The notes under the pieces: model-generated
Database searches by the model: none
Seen by the model: the letters and a program-made list of their open reading frames with translations, nothing else
What the model was told of the DNA's origin: nothing
In this document: one piece after another, positions 1-8,824 of the stretch
Layout of the letters: every line of letters starts with the position of its first letter
How positions within the stretch are numbered: the stretch's first letter is position 1
NCBI GenBank assembly: GCA_033763935.1
Contig: JANRJO010000068.1
Coordinates: forward strand, 124,001-188,000
From: DALYJJ01 sp033763935
GTDB lineage: Bacteria > Acidobacteriota > Terriglobia > Bryobacterales > Bryobacteraceae
Direction of reading: 5' to 3'
Length of the DNA stretch: 64,000 nucleotides
Translations under genes and position numbers: made by a program

Positions 1-135
1 GAAGAAGTGTATTTGTGCTGGAAACTCGGCGAGGACGGCATCACTCACTGGCATGGCCTGGAAGAGGGTTTTCGCGGACGCAAAGCCATCGACCAGGAGT
101 TTCTCGACAACCATCGCGGCGATTCGCCGAATTGA
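1..135 (+). CDS. DUF2203 family protein, C-terminal fragment
   Basis: Reading frame 1 is open from the window edge to a TGA at 133-135, giving 44 residues that begin EEVYLCWKLGEDGI. The pattern of a tryptophan-rich CW.LGE segment, then HWHGLEEGFRGRK, matches the end of DUF2203 proteins, small cytoplasmic proteins of unknown role that are common in Acidobacteria and Actinobacteria. The start lies outside the window. It is followed after 64 bp by the DUF507 gene on the same strand. Family assignment comes from recalled motif similarity only. Confidence 0.6.
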   Translation, partial: EEVYLCWKLGEDGITHWHGLEEGFRGRKAIDQEFLDNHRGDSPN

Positions 136-199
136 AGCGCCGCGGCATTCTGGTACACTGCCAAGTGGGTTTCAAGATGAGGAGTAGCCCCGTTCCAGG

Positions 200-790
200 A
201 TGCTGATCGCCAAGGAATTCGTCACTTACCTCTCCCGCCAACTCGTCAAGCGCCTCACTCCCCTTTACGTCGAAACCGCCGACCTGAACTCCACCACCGA
301 CTTCGTGGCCTCGATCATCGTCGATGAACTCGAGGTGGAAGACCGGTTGAACGACGAAGTGCGCGACATCCTCAGCCAGTACGAGGACTACATGCGCCGC
401 GAGGGTGTGAGCTACCAGGAGATGTTCCGCCGGATCAAGAATACGCTGGTTGCCCAGCGCAAGGTGGTGCGCGCCGCGGGACGCGACACGGGCGATGCCA
501 TGAAGCTCTCGCGCGACAAGATCAATGAGGTGTCGCACAAGATCATCACCGGGCTCCGCGCCAATCGTCAGACCCGGCTCAAGAAGGATCCGAACGAAGT
601 GCGGCTGGAGATTTTCAAGGGCATCAGCGAAATCCTCACCAACGAAGACAAAGCCGACCGCGACGCCCGCAAGAAGATCCGCACCCAGAAGCGCGAGATT
701 CCCGAGGGCTCCGAAGAGTGGGATCTGTTGCACAAGCGGTACTACGCCGAGGAGCTGAAGAAACTCGGCATCGACCTGAACGCCCGGTGA
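200..790 (+). CDS. DUF507 family protein
   Basis: The protein has 196 residues and begins MLIAKEFVTYLSRQLVKRL. It is charged, largely helical and without signal or membrane segments. The opening IAKEFVTYLSRQLVKRL and the repeated helical pattern around residues 100-190 (KINEVSHKIITGL, LHKRYYAEELKKLGI) match DUF507, a family of roughly 180 residues found in Acidobacteria, Aquificae and Nitrospirae whose function is unknown. An AGGA-like sequence lies just upstream of the ATG. The gene ends 7 bp before ribokinase, so the two are probably co-transcribed. Confidence 0.75.
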   Translation: MLIAKEFVTYLSRQLVKRLTPLYVETADLNSTTDFVASIIVDELEVEDRLNDEVRDILSQYEDYMRREGVSYQEMFRRIKNTLVAQRKVVRAAGRDTGDAMKLSRDKINEVSHKIITGLRANRQTRLKKDPNEVRLEIFKGISEILTNEDKADRDARKKIRTQKREIPEGSEEWDLLHKRYYAEELKKLGIDLNAR

Positions 791-797
791 GTCGGCT

Positions 798-1733
798 GTG
801 AAACCAGCGATCGCCATCCTCGGAAGCCTGAACATGGATTTCGTGGTCTCCGTCGCGCGCCTCCCCGCGCCCGGCGAGACGGTCCTGGGCTCCGGCTTTC
901 AAATGATTCCCGGCGGCAAGGGCGCCAACCAGGCGTGCGCCGCCGGAAAGCTCGCCTCGGGCGTTCTGGCCGTTCGTATGGCGGGGCGCGTCGGCTACGA
1001 CGTGTTCGGCGATCACCTGAAGGCCAGCCTGGCGGCGGCGGGCGTCGATGTCTCCTTCGTGCACGCCACCAGGAGCGAGCCGACGGGCGTGGCGCTGATC
1101 TCCGTCGAAGCCGGCGGGCAGAATTCTATCGTCGTCGCCGGCGGCGCCAACCACGCCGTCACCGCAGGCGAAATCGAGTCCTTGCGCGAGTTCTATCGCG
1201 GGGCCGTCGCGGCGCTCTTTCAACTCGAAACGCCGCTCGACGCCGTCGCGGCGGCTCTGCGCATAGCCAGAGAGGAAGGCGCAACCACTATCCTCGATCC
1301 CGCGCCCGCGCAGCCGCTGCCCGCCACGCTGCTGGCTCACGTCGATGTGCTCACACCTAACGAGTCGGAGGCGGCCATCCTGCTCGGCCGCGCGCCCTCG
1401 CGCCTGACGGCCGAGGAGGCGCCCGCTGTCGCCCGCTGCCTGCAGGCGCTGGGTCCACGGCGCATTGTGCTGAAACTGGGCGATCAGGGCTGCTACTACC
1501 AGGAGGACGGCAACGGCTTCCACGTTGCTCCGTACGCCGTTTCCTGCGTCGATTCCACCGCCGCCGGCGACACCTTCAATGGAGCGCTCGCCGTGGCGTT
1601 GGCCGATCAACAGCCTGTTCCCGACGCGCTCCGCTTCGCTTGCGCCGCCGCCGCCATCTCCGTCACACGCCGCGGTGCGCAGGCTTCCATTCCCACTCGC
1701 GCCGAAGTTGACGCCTTTCAGCGCACCGCATAG
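798..1733 (+). CDS. rbsK: Ribokinase (PfkB family carbohydrate kinase)
   Basis: This 311-residue cytoplasmic kinase phosphorylates ribose at O5 with ATP; a related sugar is possible. The N-terminal substrate region GSLNMDFVVSVARLPAPGET and the GGKGANQACAAGKL motif near residue 40 are typical of ribokinase. The PfkB C-terminal signature DSTAAGDTFNGALAVAL, near residue 250, contains the catalytic Asp in GDTFNG. Length fits the family at about 305. No ribose transporter or rbsD neighbours it, so it may serve nucleoside salvage. Its 3' end overlaps the convergent membrane-protein gene by 16 bp. Confidence 0.9.
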   Translation: MKPAIAILGSLNMDFVVSVARLPAPGETVLGSGFQMIPGGKGANQACAAGKLASGVLAVRMAGRVGYDVFGDHLKASLAAAGVDVSFVHATRSEPTGVALISVEAGGQNSIVVAGGANHAVTAGEIESLREFYRGAVAALFQLETPLDAVAAALRIAREEGATTILDPAPAQPLPATLLAHVDVLTPNESEAAILLGRAPSRLTAEEAPAVARCLQALGPRRIVLKLGDQGCYYQEDGNGFHVAPYAVSCVDSTAAGDTFNGALAVALADQQPVPDALRFACAAAAISVTRRGAQASIPTRAEVDAFQRTA

Positions 1734-3340
1734 GCGACAAAGCGCGAGTTCTCGAACGCCGCTTCGCGCCCTTCCAGCCGGCGCTGCGCATCGAGCACAA
1801 TGAAATCGATCCCAGCCTGGCGGTAGAGCTCGAACTCAGGACGCTCAAACTTCGCCGGCACAAATCGCTGCCACCGCTTCCACCACTCGTCGGCAAACTG
1901 CTTGAGCAGGTTTACCTGCCCGCCGCCCTTCCAGTCCACGTAGAGCGAGCGCAGCGCGCGCGCTCGAAAGATGCCGGGCTGGAGGCTTCGGGCGGCGTCG
2001 GGGAAGAGGAAGACTGCGTCCCGCGGAGTGGACGCCTTCGCCCATGCGGCCAGTTCGTCAACCTGCGGGTTGTGGATCGTCGGGTAGTTGCGCACCTCGC
2101 CGGCGAGGGGGATGGCCACGAAGGGCACAAAGAGGGCCAGGGCCCACAGCGCCGTCCGCTTCTCAAAGCGCGAGGCCGCCGCCGTCAGCGCCACCAGCGC
2201 CGCCACCAGTGCAGTGCGCTTCCAGGCAAGCAGATTGTCCATCGGCGGCAGGGTTCGCAGCACCAGCGTGTGTACGGGGATGGCGAAGGCCGGTATCAGC
2301 CAGAGGGCGGCTTCCGCCCAGCGGCGCTCGCGGGCGGCGCGAAGGCCGCAGATGCCGCCCAGTATCTGAGCGAGCACCACTAGGAACAGCGTCGCGCGCG
2401 CGGGCTGGAACTGCGGCATCATGCTCCACTTCATCTGCTCGAGAAGCAGGTAGGAGGCCGGCATCGTGAGGAGGCTCCACACCGGCATCACGATCAGAAA
2501 GAGGCGCAGCTCTTCCGGCATCAGACGGCGCAGCCGCCACCACGCGGCGACAGCCACGGCGAACAGCAGGACGTACTGCACCACCCATTCGCCCGACCAC
2601 AACGAGATCCAGTTGTAGGCGGCGCGCATGCGCTGCAGGGCTTCGAGCGCGGGGTCCACCGTGCCGAAGAGCACCTGCTTCTCCGAGAGGCCCGGCTGTG
2701 CGAGGGCCAGCGCGTAGAGCAGCCCGCCGGCCGCCGCAACCGGCCACAGCATTCGCCACTGCCGGTGCACCAGTACGAAGATGCCGAGCGCGGCGAGAAA
2801 CGGAAACGCCGTGGGCGGATGGTAGAGCAGCGCGACGCAGGCGGTGATTTCCGCGGCCAGCCAGTGCTCCTGCGCGATGAGGCCGAGCGCGAGCAGCAGC
2901 AGCGGAACGGCGAAGCCGCGGGGCACCGGCTCATACTCGACGGTGAGGACGGCCGGGCCGCTGACCGTCGCTCCCAGGTGGACGATGGCGGCTACCAGCA
3001 GCGCGAGGCGCAGCGAAAGGCCGAGACGTACGGCAATCAGAACGACGCCCAGCACGCCCGCCGCGCGAGACAGCAGTTGCTGTGTCTTCAGCGCAATTTC
3101 GATCGAACCGCCGAACAGGCGCGCCAGGGCGAGCGTCACTTCGTCGTAGATGGTGTAGGTGACGTGCGGCCGTAGCGCTACCGGGTCCTGGGTGAAGAGC
3201 GAAGGATCGCGCAACCGCTCCAGGATCGGCACGTAGATCTGCGTGTCCTGATGAAGGTAGGTGTGGCCGGGAAAGTAGAAGAAGCCAAGAAGGGTGATGG
3301 CCGCGATAGCCGCGGCGGCGAGCAATCTCTCCTGGTTCAC
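1718..3340 (-). CDS. Polytopic membrane protein, possible GT-C-type glycosyltransferase
   Basis: The chosen start is GTG at 3340, which overlaps the stop of the upstream TPR gene in a GTGA (4 bp) and gives 540 residues starting VNQERLLAAAAIAAITLLG. The frame stays open further upstream, but that sequence is Arg/Gly-rich shadow of the TPR gene. About 10-12 hydrophobic segments are visible. After the first there is a loop with acidic and aromatic residues (HTYLHQDTQIYVPILERL), as in GT-C or DUF6798-like proteins, and the C-terminal 130 residues form a soluble, probably periplasmic domain. The specific function is not recognised. Confidence 0.75.
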   Translation of the reverse strand: MNQERLLAAAAIAAITLLGFFYFPGHTYLHQDTQIYVPILERLRDPSLFTQDPVALRPHVTYTIYDEVTLALARLFGGSIEIALKTQQLLSRAAGVLGVVLIAVRLGLSLRLALLVAAIVHLGATVSGPAVLTVEYEPVPRGFAVPLLLLALGLIAQEHWLAAEITACVALLYHPPTAFPFLAALGIFVLVHRQWRMLWPVAAAGGLLYALALAQPGLSEKQVLFGTVDPALEALQRMRAAYNWISLWSGEWVVQYVLLFAVAVAAWWRLRRLMPEELRLFLIVMPVWSLLTMPASYLLLEQMKWSMMPQFQPARATLFLVVLAQILGGICGLRAARERRWAEAALWLIPAFAIPVHTLVLRTLPPMDNLLAWKRTALVAALVALTAAASRFEKRTALWALALFVPFVAIPLAGEVRNYPTIHNPQVDELAAWAKASTPRDAVFLFPDAARSLQPGIFRARALRSLYVDWKGGGQVNLLKQFADEWWKRWQRFVPAKFERPEFELYRQAGIDFIVLDAQRRLEGREAAFENSRFVAYAVR

Positions 3341-4017
3341 TGCGCCGGGGTCTTTTCCAACTGTTCTTTCACCCACACCCGGTTCGGGTTCAGTTGGAGC
3401 GCTTTCTGAAACGCCTTGCGCGCTTCCGCGTTCTGGTTCGCCTTCCGCAGCCCCAGGCCCAGCCACAGGTATGCCTCCGACGACCGCGGATCGAACTCGA
3501 TCGCCTTCCGAAAATCGCGAATCGCGGGTTCGGTTCCGCCGCCGAACGCCGGCGGGAGGTAGTAGTTGCCCACGCCGCGGCTCAGATACGCCTTGGCGGA
3601 CTTCGGGTCGAGCTCGAGCGCCTTGTTGATTTCGTCGAGCGCGCAGCGGCCGTACTTCATCCCGGCAAGGACGTTCGCCGGAATCACCTGTCCGCACAGC
3701 GTCCCGAGGATGCGATGGTGCTCGGCAACGTCCGGCTTTAGCTCGACGGCTCGCTGCGCGGCCTTGATCCCGGCCTCCGCGGCGGCCCGGGCGCCGTTCT
3801 TATCGCGAAGCTCCTGCGCCACCTCCGCGACGTAGGACTGGGCCACGGCCACGCGATACTGGGCAGCGGCGTCGTCCTGCTTGGCGCCTTCCGCCGCCTT
3901 TGCGGCGATGGCCTCCAACGCCGACCGATCCTGCCGGTCCCGCGCGCGGTTCAGATCGCGGGTCAGATCGCTGGAGGTGGAGGAGGCGAGAAGCAGGACA
4001 AGAATACCCGATACCAT
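3337..4017 (-). CDS. TPR-repeat protein, exported or membrane-anchored
   Basis: A 226-residue protein with a short hydrophobic N-terminus (MVSGILVLLLASSTSS) that could be a signal peptide. Tetratricopeptide-like helix pairs follow, the clearest at residues 120-225 (ALDEINKALELDPKSAKAYLSRG, AIRDFRKAIEFDPRSSEAYLWLG, ARKAFQKALQLNPNRVWV). Such repeats act as protein-binding scaffolds. It overlaps the downstream membrane-protein gene by 4 bp, which implies translational coupling and perhaps a joint complex. The partner is unknown. Confidence 0.8.
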   Translation of the reverse strand: MVSGILVLLLASSTSSDLTRDLNRARDRQDRSALEAIAAKAAEGAKQDDAAAQYRVAVAQSYVAEVAQELRDKNGARAAAEAGIKAAQRAVELKPDVAEHHRILGTLCGQVIPANVLAGMKYGRCALDEINKALELDPKSAKAYLSRGVGNYYLPPAFGGGTEPAIRDFRKAIEFDPRSSEAYLWLGLGLRKANQNAEARKAFQKALQLNPNRVWVKEQLEKTPAQ

Positions 4018-4047
4018 GAACCTCCATTGTATCGGCCTCGCGTCGTT

Positions 4048-5253
4048 TCAGAGCGTCGCAACGCGGCGGTGCACTACCAGGAACCAGAGCCCGAGCAGCG
4101 ACAGAAGGACGCCGTTCACCATCAGCACCGGTGGCGCGGCGAACTCCTTAATGAAGGTGCCGGCTACCAGATTGCCGATCGGCATGCCGCCCCGGAACGC
4201 CACGTTGTAGACGCTCATCACGCGCCCGCGCATCGGGTCCGGGGTCACCAGTTGCACCAGCGACGTCATCAGCGCGAAGACGGCAATCAGCGCGGCGCCG
4301 CTGAGAAACAGCAACGCACAACTGAGGTAGAGGTTCTGCGAAACGGCAAAAGCGGCCATCAACGCGCCCAGCGCGATCAGCAGGAACAGCGCCGCGCGGC
4401 CCTTGTAGCGCAGGTGTCCGCTGCCCGCCACGAACAGCGCTCCGAGGATAGAGCCAAGACCGGACACCGAGAGCAGCAGCGTATACGTGTTCGGGCCCTG
4501 ATGGAATACGTCCTTGGCCATCACCGGCAGGAAGACGATCATTGGCATGCCGAGCAGCGTCATCGTGAAGGCCAGGCCGATCAGGGACTCCATCGCCCCC
4601 TGGCGGCGGATGAAGCGAATGCCGTCCTTCATGCTCTCGAGCATGGATTCCCCGGTCTTCTTCGGCGTGAAGCGCATCTTCACCAGAGAGAGCGTGATGA
4701 TCACCGGGATATACGATGCGCCGTTCAGGGCGAAACACCACACCGCGCCGAGTTTGGTGAGCGCCAGCCCGCCCAGCACCGGGCCGATGACACGCGCCAG
4801 GTTGAATTGGATGGAATTGAGGGCGATGGCGTTCGGCAGATCTTCGGATTTCACCAGCGTTGGCACCAGGGCGGAATAAGCGGGTCCGCCAAAGGCTTGG
4901 GCGAGGCCGACAAAGAACGATAACAGCAGGATGTGCCAGACCTGAACCGCCCCGTTGGCGACCAGCAGTGTGAGGATGAAGGCACAACTCATCTGGATCA
5001 GCTGCGAGGCGATGAGCAGGTGGCGCCGGTCCGTGCGGTCCGCCACCACGCCGCCTACCAGCGAGAACAGGAAGATGGGGATCTCCCCGAGGAAGGCGTC
5101 AAGGCCCAGCAGAAACGGCGAACCGGAGATCTCCAGCACCAGCCAGCTCTGGGCCAGCTTCTGCATCCAGGTGCCGATGCTGGAAGTGCAGGCGCCCATC
5201 CACATCAGGCGGAAGTCGCGGTACTCGAATGCCTTGAAAACCCGCTGGAGCAA
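4048..5253 (-). CDS. MFS transporter, EntS/MFS_3-like exporter
   Basis: A 401-residue integral membrane protein with about 12 hydrophobic segments. The opening FKAFEYRDFRLMWMGACTSSIGTWMQKLAQSWLV is characteristic of the MFS_3 branch that includes enterobactin exporter EntS and macrolide-efflux proteins. The loop GGVVADRTDRRHLL carries the MFS motif A (G...D..(R)R). The frame opens with a TTG codon at 5253, preceded by CCAGGT at good spacing, so a rare TTG start is preferred; an ATG 16 codons later would remove conserved residues. It lies 12 bp after the VOC gene, probably in the same transcript. The substrate is unknown. Confidence 0.85.
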   Translation of the reverse strand: MLQRVFKAFEYRDFRLMWMGACTSSIGTWMQKLAQSWLVLEISGSPFLLGLDAFLGEIPIFLFSLVGGVVADRTDRRHLLIASQLIQMSCAFILTLLVANGAVQVWHILLLSFFVGLAQAFGGPAYSALVPTLVKSEDLPNAIALNSIQFNLARVIGPVLGGLALTKLGAVWCFALNGASYIPVIITLSLVKMRFTPKKTGESMLESMKDGIRFIRRQGAMESLIGLAFTMTLLGMPMIVFLPVMAKDVFHQGPNTYTLLLSVSGLGSILGALFVAGSGHLRYKGRAALFLLIALGALMAAFAVSQNLYLSCALLFLSGAALIAVFALMTSLVQLVTPDPMRGRVMSVYNVAFRGGMPIGNLVAGTFIKEFAAPPVLMVNGVLLSLLGLWFLVVHRRVATL

Positions 5254-5265
5254 CGATGACCTGGC

Positions 5266-5640
5266 TTACGGAAGCGGCTTCTGGCGCTGGATCAGATGCA
5301 GGTAATTGCCGTCGGCGTCCGCGAAGAACACCAGGCGGTTGCCCTGGTTCTCGTACGGCTCCGTGAGGAACCGCACATTGCGCTCGCGCAGCGTGGACAG
5401 CGCCTGGTCGAAATCGTCTACCGCAATCGCCAGGTGCCGGATACCCGGTGTGCGCATCTTCTGGTCGGGCGCGGAGCCCTCGGCCGGAATAATCTCGAGC
5501 ATCGACCCGTTCACCGCACGAACGAAGTAGTTGCCGTCGTACTCGAAGTTGATCCGGAAGCCGAGGTGGTCGACGTACCACTGCGCAAGGCGTTGCGGAT
5601 CAGGCGAAGCAATGGCCGTGTGCTCCAAACCCTGAAACAT
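5266..5640 (-). CDS. VOC family (glyoxalase-fold) protein
   Basis: This 124-residue protein has a complete vicinal-oxygen-chelate fold in two beta-alpha-beta-beta-beta halves. The first half contains GLEHTAIASPDPQRLAQWYVDHLGF, the second GIRHLAIAVDDFDQALSTL and a C-terminal VFFADADGNYLHLIQR. Metal-ligand positions (His of LEHTAI, His of IRHLAI, Glu of MLEI) are present, so a metal-dependent lyase, dioxygenase or isomerase is possible. The reaction cannot be assigned. The gene precedes the MFS exporter by 12 bp, which would fit detoxification or small-molecule resistance, but that is inference. Confidence 0.85.
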   Translation of the reverse strand: MFQGLEHTAIASPDPQRLAQWYVDHLGFRINFEYDGNYFVRAVNGSMLEIIPAEGSAPDQKMRTPGIRHLAIAVDDFDQALSTLRERNVRFLTEPYENQGNRLVFFADADGNYLHLIQRQKPLP

Positions 5641-5697
5641 ATAGCGGAGTGTAGCACGCGGCCGCGACGGGCCCTACCGCCCACCGGATTGACCGTG

Positions 5698-5838
5698 TCA
5701 GTCGCCAAAGCTGGCGGAAGGAAGGCGGCGGCCGCCGATTCCCATCAGGCGCAACAAGCCGGCCAGCGCTGCCCGCTGAAGACACCACGCGGCTCCCAAG
5801 CTCCCCGCGAAAACCGTCGATGCAATCACCAAATCCAT
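5698..5838 (-). CDS. Small membrane protein (46 aa), hypothetical
   Basis: ATG at 5838 is preceded by AAGGAA at plausible spacing and opens a 46-residue frame: MDLVIASTVFAGSLGAAWCL followed by a second hydrophobic stretch and a polar tail ending FGD. It looks like one or two short membrane helices. The frame extends upstream to 5979, but that part is low-complexity and charged. A weak TTGTAT-N17-TAAACT promoter reads toward it (5953-5925). It sits in an otherwise gene-free 370-bp region, divergent from the radical SAM gene. The call rests on composition and a ribosome site only. Confidence 0.45.
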   Translation of the reverse strand: MDLVIASTVFAGSLGAAWCLQRAALAGLLRLMGIGGRRLPSASFGD

Positions 5839-6009
5839 AACTTCCTTCAATGCACGCAACCCACCATCGTCCGAATCGGGAAAAAACTTTAGGAGAGGTT
5901 CTTTTCGCCGGGGAAGAACGAAAGAGTTTAGGTAGAAATCGCACCGAATACAAATCGCTACGTCTGTTTTCGCGAGCACACGTTGTAGAAAAGTGCGATA
6001 CGGTGGGCT

Positions 6010-7341
6010 ATGGTTTCCGCGCTCACGAACGCGCTAGCCCAGGTCCACTCGCTCTTGCCCTTCAGCGATGGCGGCCTGTATACGCAGCTTTCGGCGGCGA
6101 TCCAATCTCCCCGCCTCGAAGCCGCGCGAAGCAGTTTGCGGGGCGTGTTTTCTCAACGCTTGCCTCACGTTGTCGCCGCGGCTCTCACGGTGAAAATCGT
6201 CAACATTACTCTCGCGGGGCGCCAGTTGCGCCGCCAGGACCAGCGTCTCGACTCCAAGCCGTTCGGCCTGGTCGTCGACCCGTCCAACGTTTGTATGCTC
6301 GGCTGTCCCGGTTGCGTCCACTCGTCCACGGCGCCCGGCGTGTTCGACTGGCCCAACGCCACGTTGCCCGAAACTCGCTGGTCCGCTTTGTTGCAAGCCT
6401 GCGGCGCTTTCGCCGTCGGCGTCTACTTCTGCGACTACGGCGAGCCGCTGCTGAATCGTGCAACGCCGAAAATGATTCGCGAGGCGAAGACGTACCTGTT
6501 GTCGACCTCACTTTCGACCAGCCTCTCCGTCCCGCGTTTTGACGCCGAGGCGTACGTCGAGTCCGGGCTGGATTCCCTGGTCGCCTCCATCGACGGAGCG
6601 ACGGAGGGCGTGTACGGGCGGTTCCGCCGCAAAGGCAGCCTGGAACTCGCGCTTCAGAATATGCGCGCGCTCGCGGAGGCCAAGCGGAGGCTCCGCCGGC
6701 GGACTCCAGCGATCTCCTGGAACTTCCTCGCCTTCGAACACAACGCGCATGAGATTCCGGCGGCGCGCGCCCTCGCCCGCCGTGCCGGCGCCAACTACTT
6801 CCGCGTCGTCAAGCCGTTCGACGTCACCTGGGATGACCCTGAGATCGTGCCGGCGGCGGCCGTCCCGACCGGCGTCGAGCGCCTGGATTGGACGTCGGTC
6901 TCCCACGCGCCCGAGAACTGGAATCCCTGTTCAAAGGACGTGAAGGAGGACGCCTTCGCCGCGGCGCTTGCTGCTCCGCTGCCCGACCTCCCGCCGCCGT
7001 CCGGCCCGGCGTCCCACGCGTGCCGCTGGCTCTACCAGAACTTGGTGATGGACGCGACGGGTCGAATCCTTCCCTGTTGCGGCGCCCCTACCACCGACGG
7101 CAAGCTTGTGTTCGCGCAGTGGGACGGGAGCGGCGCCGATGCCTGGAACTCGGAGCGATACCGCCAGGCGCGCGGTTTCTTCAGCGGCCACGGCGCCGGG
7201 GACGTGCACTGCTCCCGCTGCGATTGGGACCAAACTACGGTAAACATCGGTCCGGAAGAGATTCGCCGCTACTTCCGCGCCGCTGCCCCGGGCCTCTTCG
7301 ACCGGCGGAGCCTTGGCCTGCTCGCCGCCTGCGCCGCTTGA
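6010..7341 (+). CDS. Radical SAM / SPASM domain protein
   Basis: A 443-residue iron-sulfur enzyme. The radical SAM cluster motif CxxxCxxC is CMLGCPGC, near residues 98-105, after about 90 residues of unrecognised N-terminal sequence. A GE motif follows (FCDYGEPLLN) and then SASID-like DSLVASIDGATE. A C-terminal SPASM region with CRWLYQNLVMD, ILPCCGAP and VHCSRCDW can hold an auxiliary cluster. SPASM enzymes modify peptides, enzymes or small molecules; the substrate here is unknown. Neighbours are a divergent 46-residue gene upstream and a TIM-barrel isomerase 39 bp downstream. Confidence 0.88.
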   Translation: MVSALTNALAQVHSLLPFSDGGLYTQLSAAIQSPRLEAARSSLRGVFSQRLPHVVAAALTVKIVNITLAGRQLRRQDQRLDSKPFGLVVDPSNVCMLGCPGCVHSSTAPGVFDWPNATLPETRWSALLQACGAFAVGVYFCDYGEPLLNRATPKMIREAKTYLLSTSLSTSLSVPRFDAEAYVESGLDSLVASIDGATEGVYGRFRRKGSLELALQNMRALAEAKRRLRRRTPAISWNFLAFEHNAHEIPAARALARRAGANYFRVVKPFDVTWDDPEIVPAAAVPTGVERLDWTSVSHAPENWNPCSKDVKEDAFAAALAAPLPDLPPPSGPASHACRWLYQNLVMDATGRILPCCGAPTTDGKLVFAQWDGSGADAWNSERYRQARGFFSGHGAGDVHCSRCDWDQTTVNIGPEEIRRYFRAAAPGLFDRRSLGLLAACAA

Positions 7342-7380
7342 CCGCCGCGCCGTTGCTCCCTCACAATCGAGTACCTGGCC

Positions 7381-8295
7381 ATGAATCGGCGTCTGTTTAT
7401 CAGCGGCGGACTGGCGGCGGCCCACGCGTTGGCTGCCAAACGGTTCGAGTATTCGCGAATCGCGGTGCTGACGGACGAAGTGGCTGAGTCCCCCGCCGAG
7501 GCCATCGCCTTCGCCCGGCAGTACCGGCTGCGGTATGTGGAACTCCGCAGCCGCCCCGGCGACCGCCGTTCCTACTTCCGCCTTTCCGAAGACGAACTCC
7601 ATCAGACGGCGCGAGAGTTGAAGGAGGCGGGTCTCGAGGTGACCTTCCTCAACTCGTCGCTCTGCAAGTACACCCTGCCCGGCACCGATCCTGTTCGGCG
7701 GCGGTCGGGAGAGACGGACGAGCAGCGGGCGCAGCGCCTGGCAAACGAGGCGCGACGATTTGACGCGCGGTTCGAAGAGCTGGCCCAGGTGGTGCGCGCT
7801 GCACGCATCCTGGGCGCCCGGCACGCCCGCGTCTTCGCCTTCAACCGTGTGGCCGAACCCGAGGCGCTGTTCCCGCGCATCGCCGGCATCATTACCGAGC
7901 TGGCGCAGCTAGCCGAGAAAGAGGGCGTGCGGTTGCTGCTCGAGAACGAGGGCTCCTGCAACGTTGCGACCTCCGCGGAGTGCGCCGCCATGCTGAAGCT
8001 GCTGCCGGAGAGCATCGGGCTGAATTGGGACCCGCACAACGAGTACTCGCCCGAAGCGAAGATCTTTCCCGAGGGTTACGCGCTGCTCCCCAAGAAACGG
8101 CTGCGCAACGTGCAGGTGAAGGCGCGCAGCATCGTGCCGGAGTATAAGCAGTGGATCGACTGGGCGGGCATCTTCACGGCGCTGTCGAAGGACGGCTTCG
8201 AGGGGTATGTGGGACTCGAAACGCACGTCCAGCGTGACCAGCTGATCGAGGCCGCCCACAAGTCCATGCGCGAACTGCAGCGTATCCTGTCATAA
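7381..8295 (+). CDS. Sugar phosphate isomerase/epimerase-like TIM barrel, exported
   Basis: A 304-residue protein of the AP-endonuclease-2 / xylose-isomerase-like family. The N-terminus MNRRLFISGGLAAAHALAAKRF resembles a short Tat signal (RRLF). Family hallmarks are RLLLENEGSC (metal-ligand Glu), GLNWDPHNEY (Asp and His) and GYVGLETH near the C-terminus. Such enzymes isomerise or epimerise sugars or inositols, or act as dehydratases. It follows the radical SAM gene by 39 bp and precedes a small membrane-anchored protein by 7 bp, so the three may form one operon. The actual substrate is unknown. Confidence 0.82.
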   Translation: MNRRLFISGGLAAAHALAAKRFEYSRIAVLTDEVAESPAEAIAFARQYRLRYVELRSRPGDRRSYFRLSEDELHQTARELKEAGLEVTFLNSSLCKYTLPGTDPVRRRSGETDEQRAQRLANEARRFDARFEELAQVVRAARILGARHARVFAFNRVAEPEALFPRIAGIITELAQLAEKEGVRLLLENEGSCNVATSAECAAMLKLLPESIGLNWDPHNEYSPEAKIFPEGYALLPKKRLRNVQVKARSIVPEYKQWIDWAGIFTALSKDGFEGYVGLETHVQRDQLIEAAHKSMRELQRILS

Positions 8296-8302
8296 TCGCC
8301 GC

Positions 8303-8824
8303 ATGGCGCGGCAGAACGACGAAACAACCATCTGGAGCCGCCGGTTCTTCACCTTCATCGGCATCGGCCTGGTAGTGGCGCTCGCGGCCGTCGGCGTGAT
8401 GCTGGTCGGCACCAAGGGCGCACACCTGCGCCTGGAAGGGCAAATTCAAAAGGTGCGCACACAGGCCACGGACGAGAACAATACCGTCATCGTGATCGAT
8501 TTCCGGGTGAAGAACCCCTCCGAAGTTCCGTTTGTTCTGCGCGACACCGAAGTCACGCTGACGGAGGCGACCGGGGGGACGGTCGCCACCAACGCGGTGG
8601 CGGACGTCGATGCCGAGCGCGTGTTCGGCTACTACCAATTCCTCGGCGGCCGCTTCAATAGAACTCTCAAGACAAAGGACCAGATCAAACCGGGCGAAAT
8701 GCTCGATCGCATGGTGATGGTCTCGCTCACCGCTCCCGAGGATCGCGTGAAGAACCGCAAGGAATTGCGGTTGAAGTTCATCGACGTGGACGGCGTCACT
8801 TCGGAGCTGGTGGAGGCGCGATGA
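8303..8824 (+). CDS. Membrane-anchored hypothetical protein
   Basis: A 173-residue protein with one N-terminal transmembrane segment (FFTFIGIGLVVALAAVGVMLV, residues 14-34) and a soluble beta-rich domain. The stretch VIVIDFRVKNPSEVPFVLRDTEVTLTEATG resembles LEA-14/WHy-type domains that expose a beta-sandwich outside the membrane. A domain-level name is not secure. It lies 7 bp after the isomerase-like gene and its 3' end overlaps the convergent TPR-thioredoxin gene by 29 bp. Confidence 0.7.
   Translation: MARQNDETTIWSRRFFTFIGIGLVVALAAVGVMLVGTKGAHLRLEGQIQKVRTQATDENNTVIVIDFRVKNPSEVPFVLRDTEVTLTEATGGTVATNAVADVDAERVFGYYQFLGGRFNRTLKTKDQIKPGEMLDRMVMVSLTAPEDRVKNRKELRLKFIDVDGVTSELVEAR

Noticed and set aside
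3341..3697. 5' extension of the membrane-protein frame by 119 codons
   Set aside because: Arg/Gly/Pro-rich antisense-like sequence overlapping the TPR gene; the GTGA overlap marks the real start.
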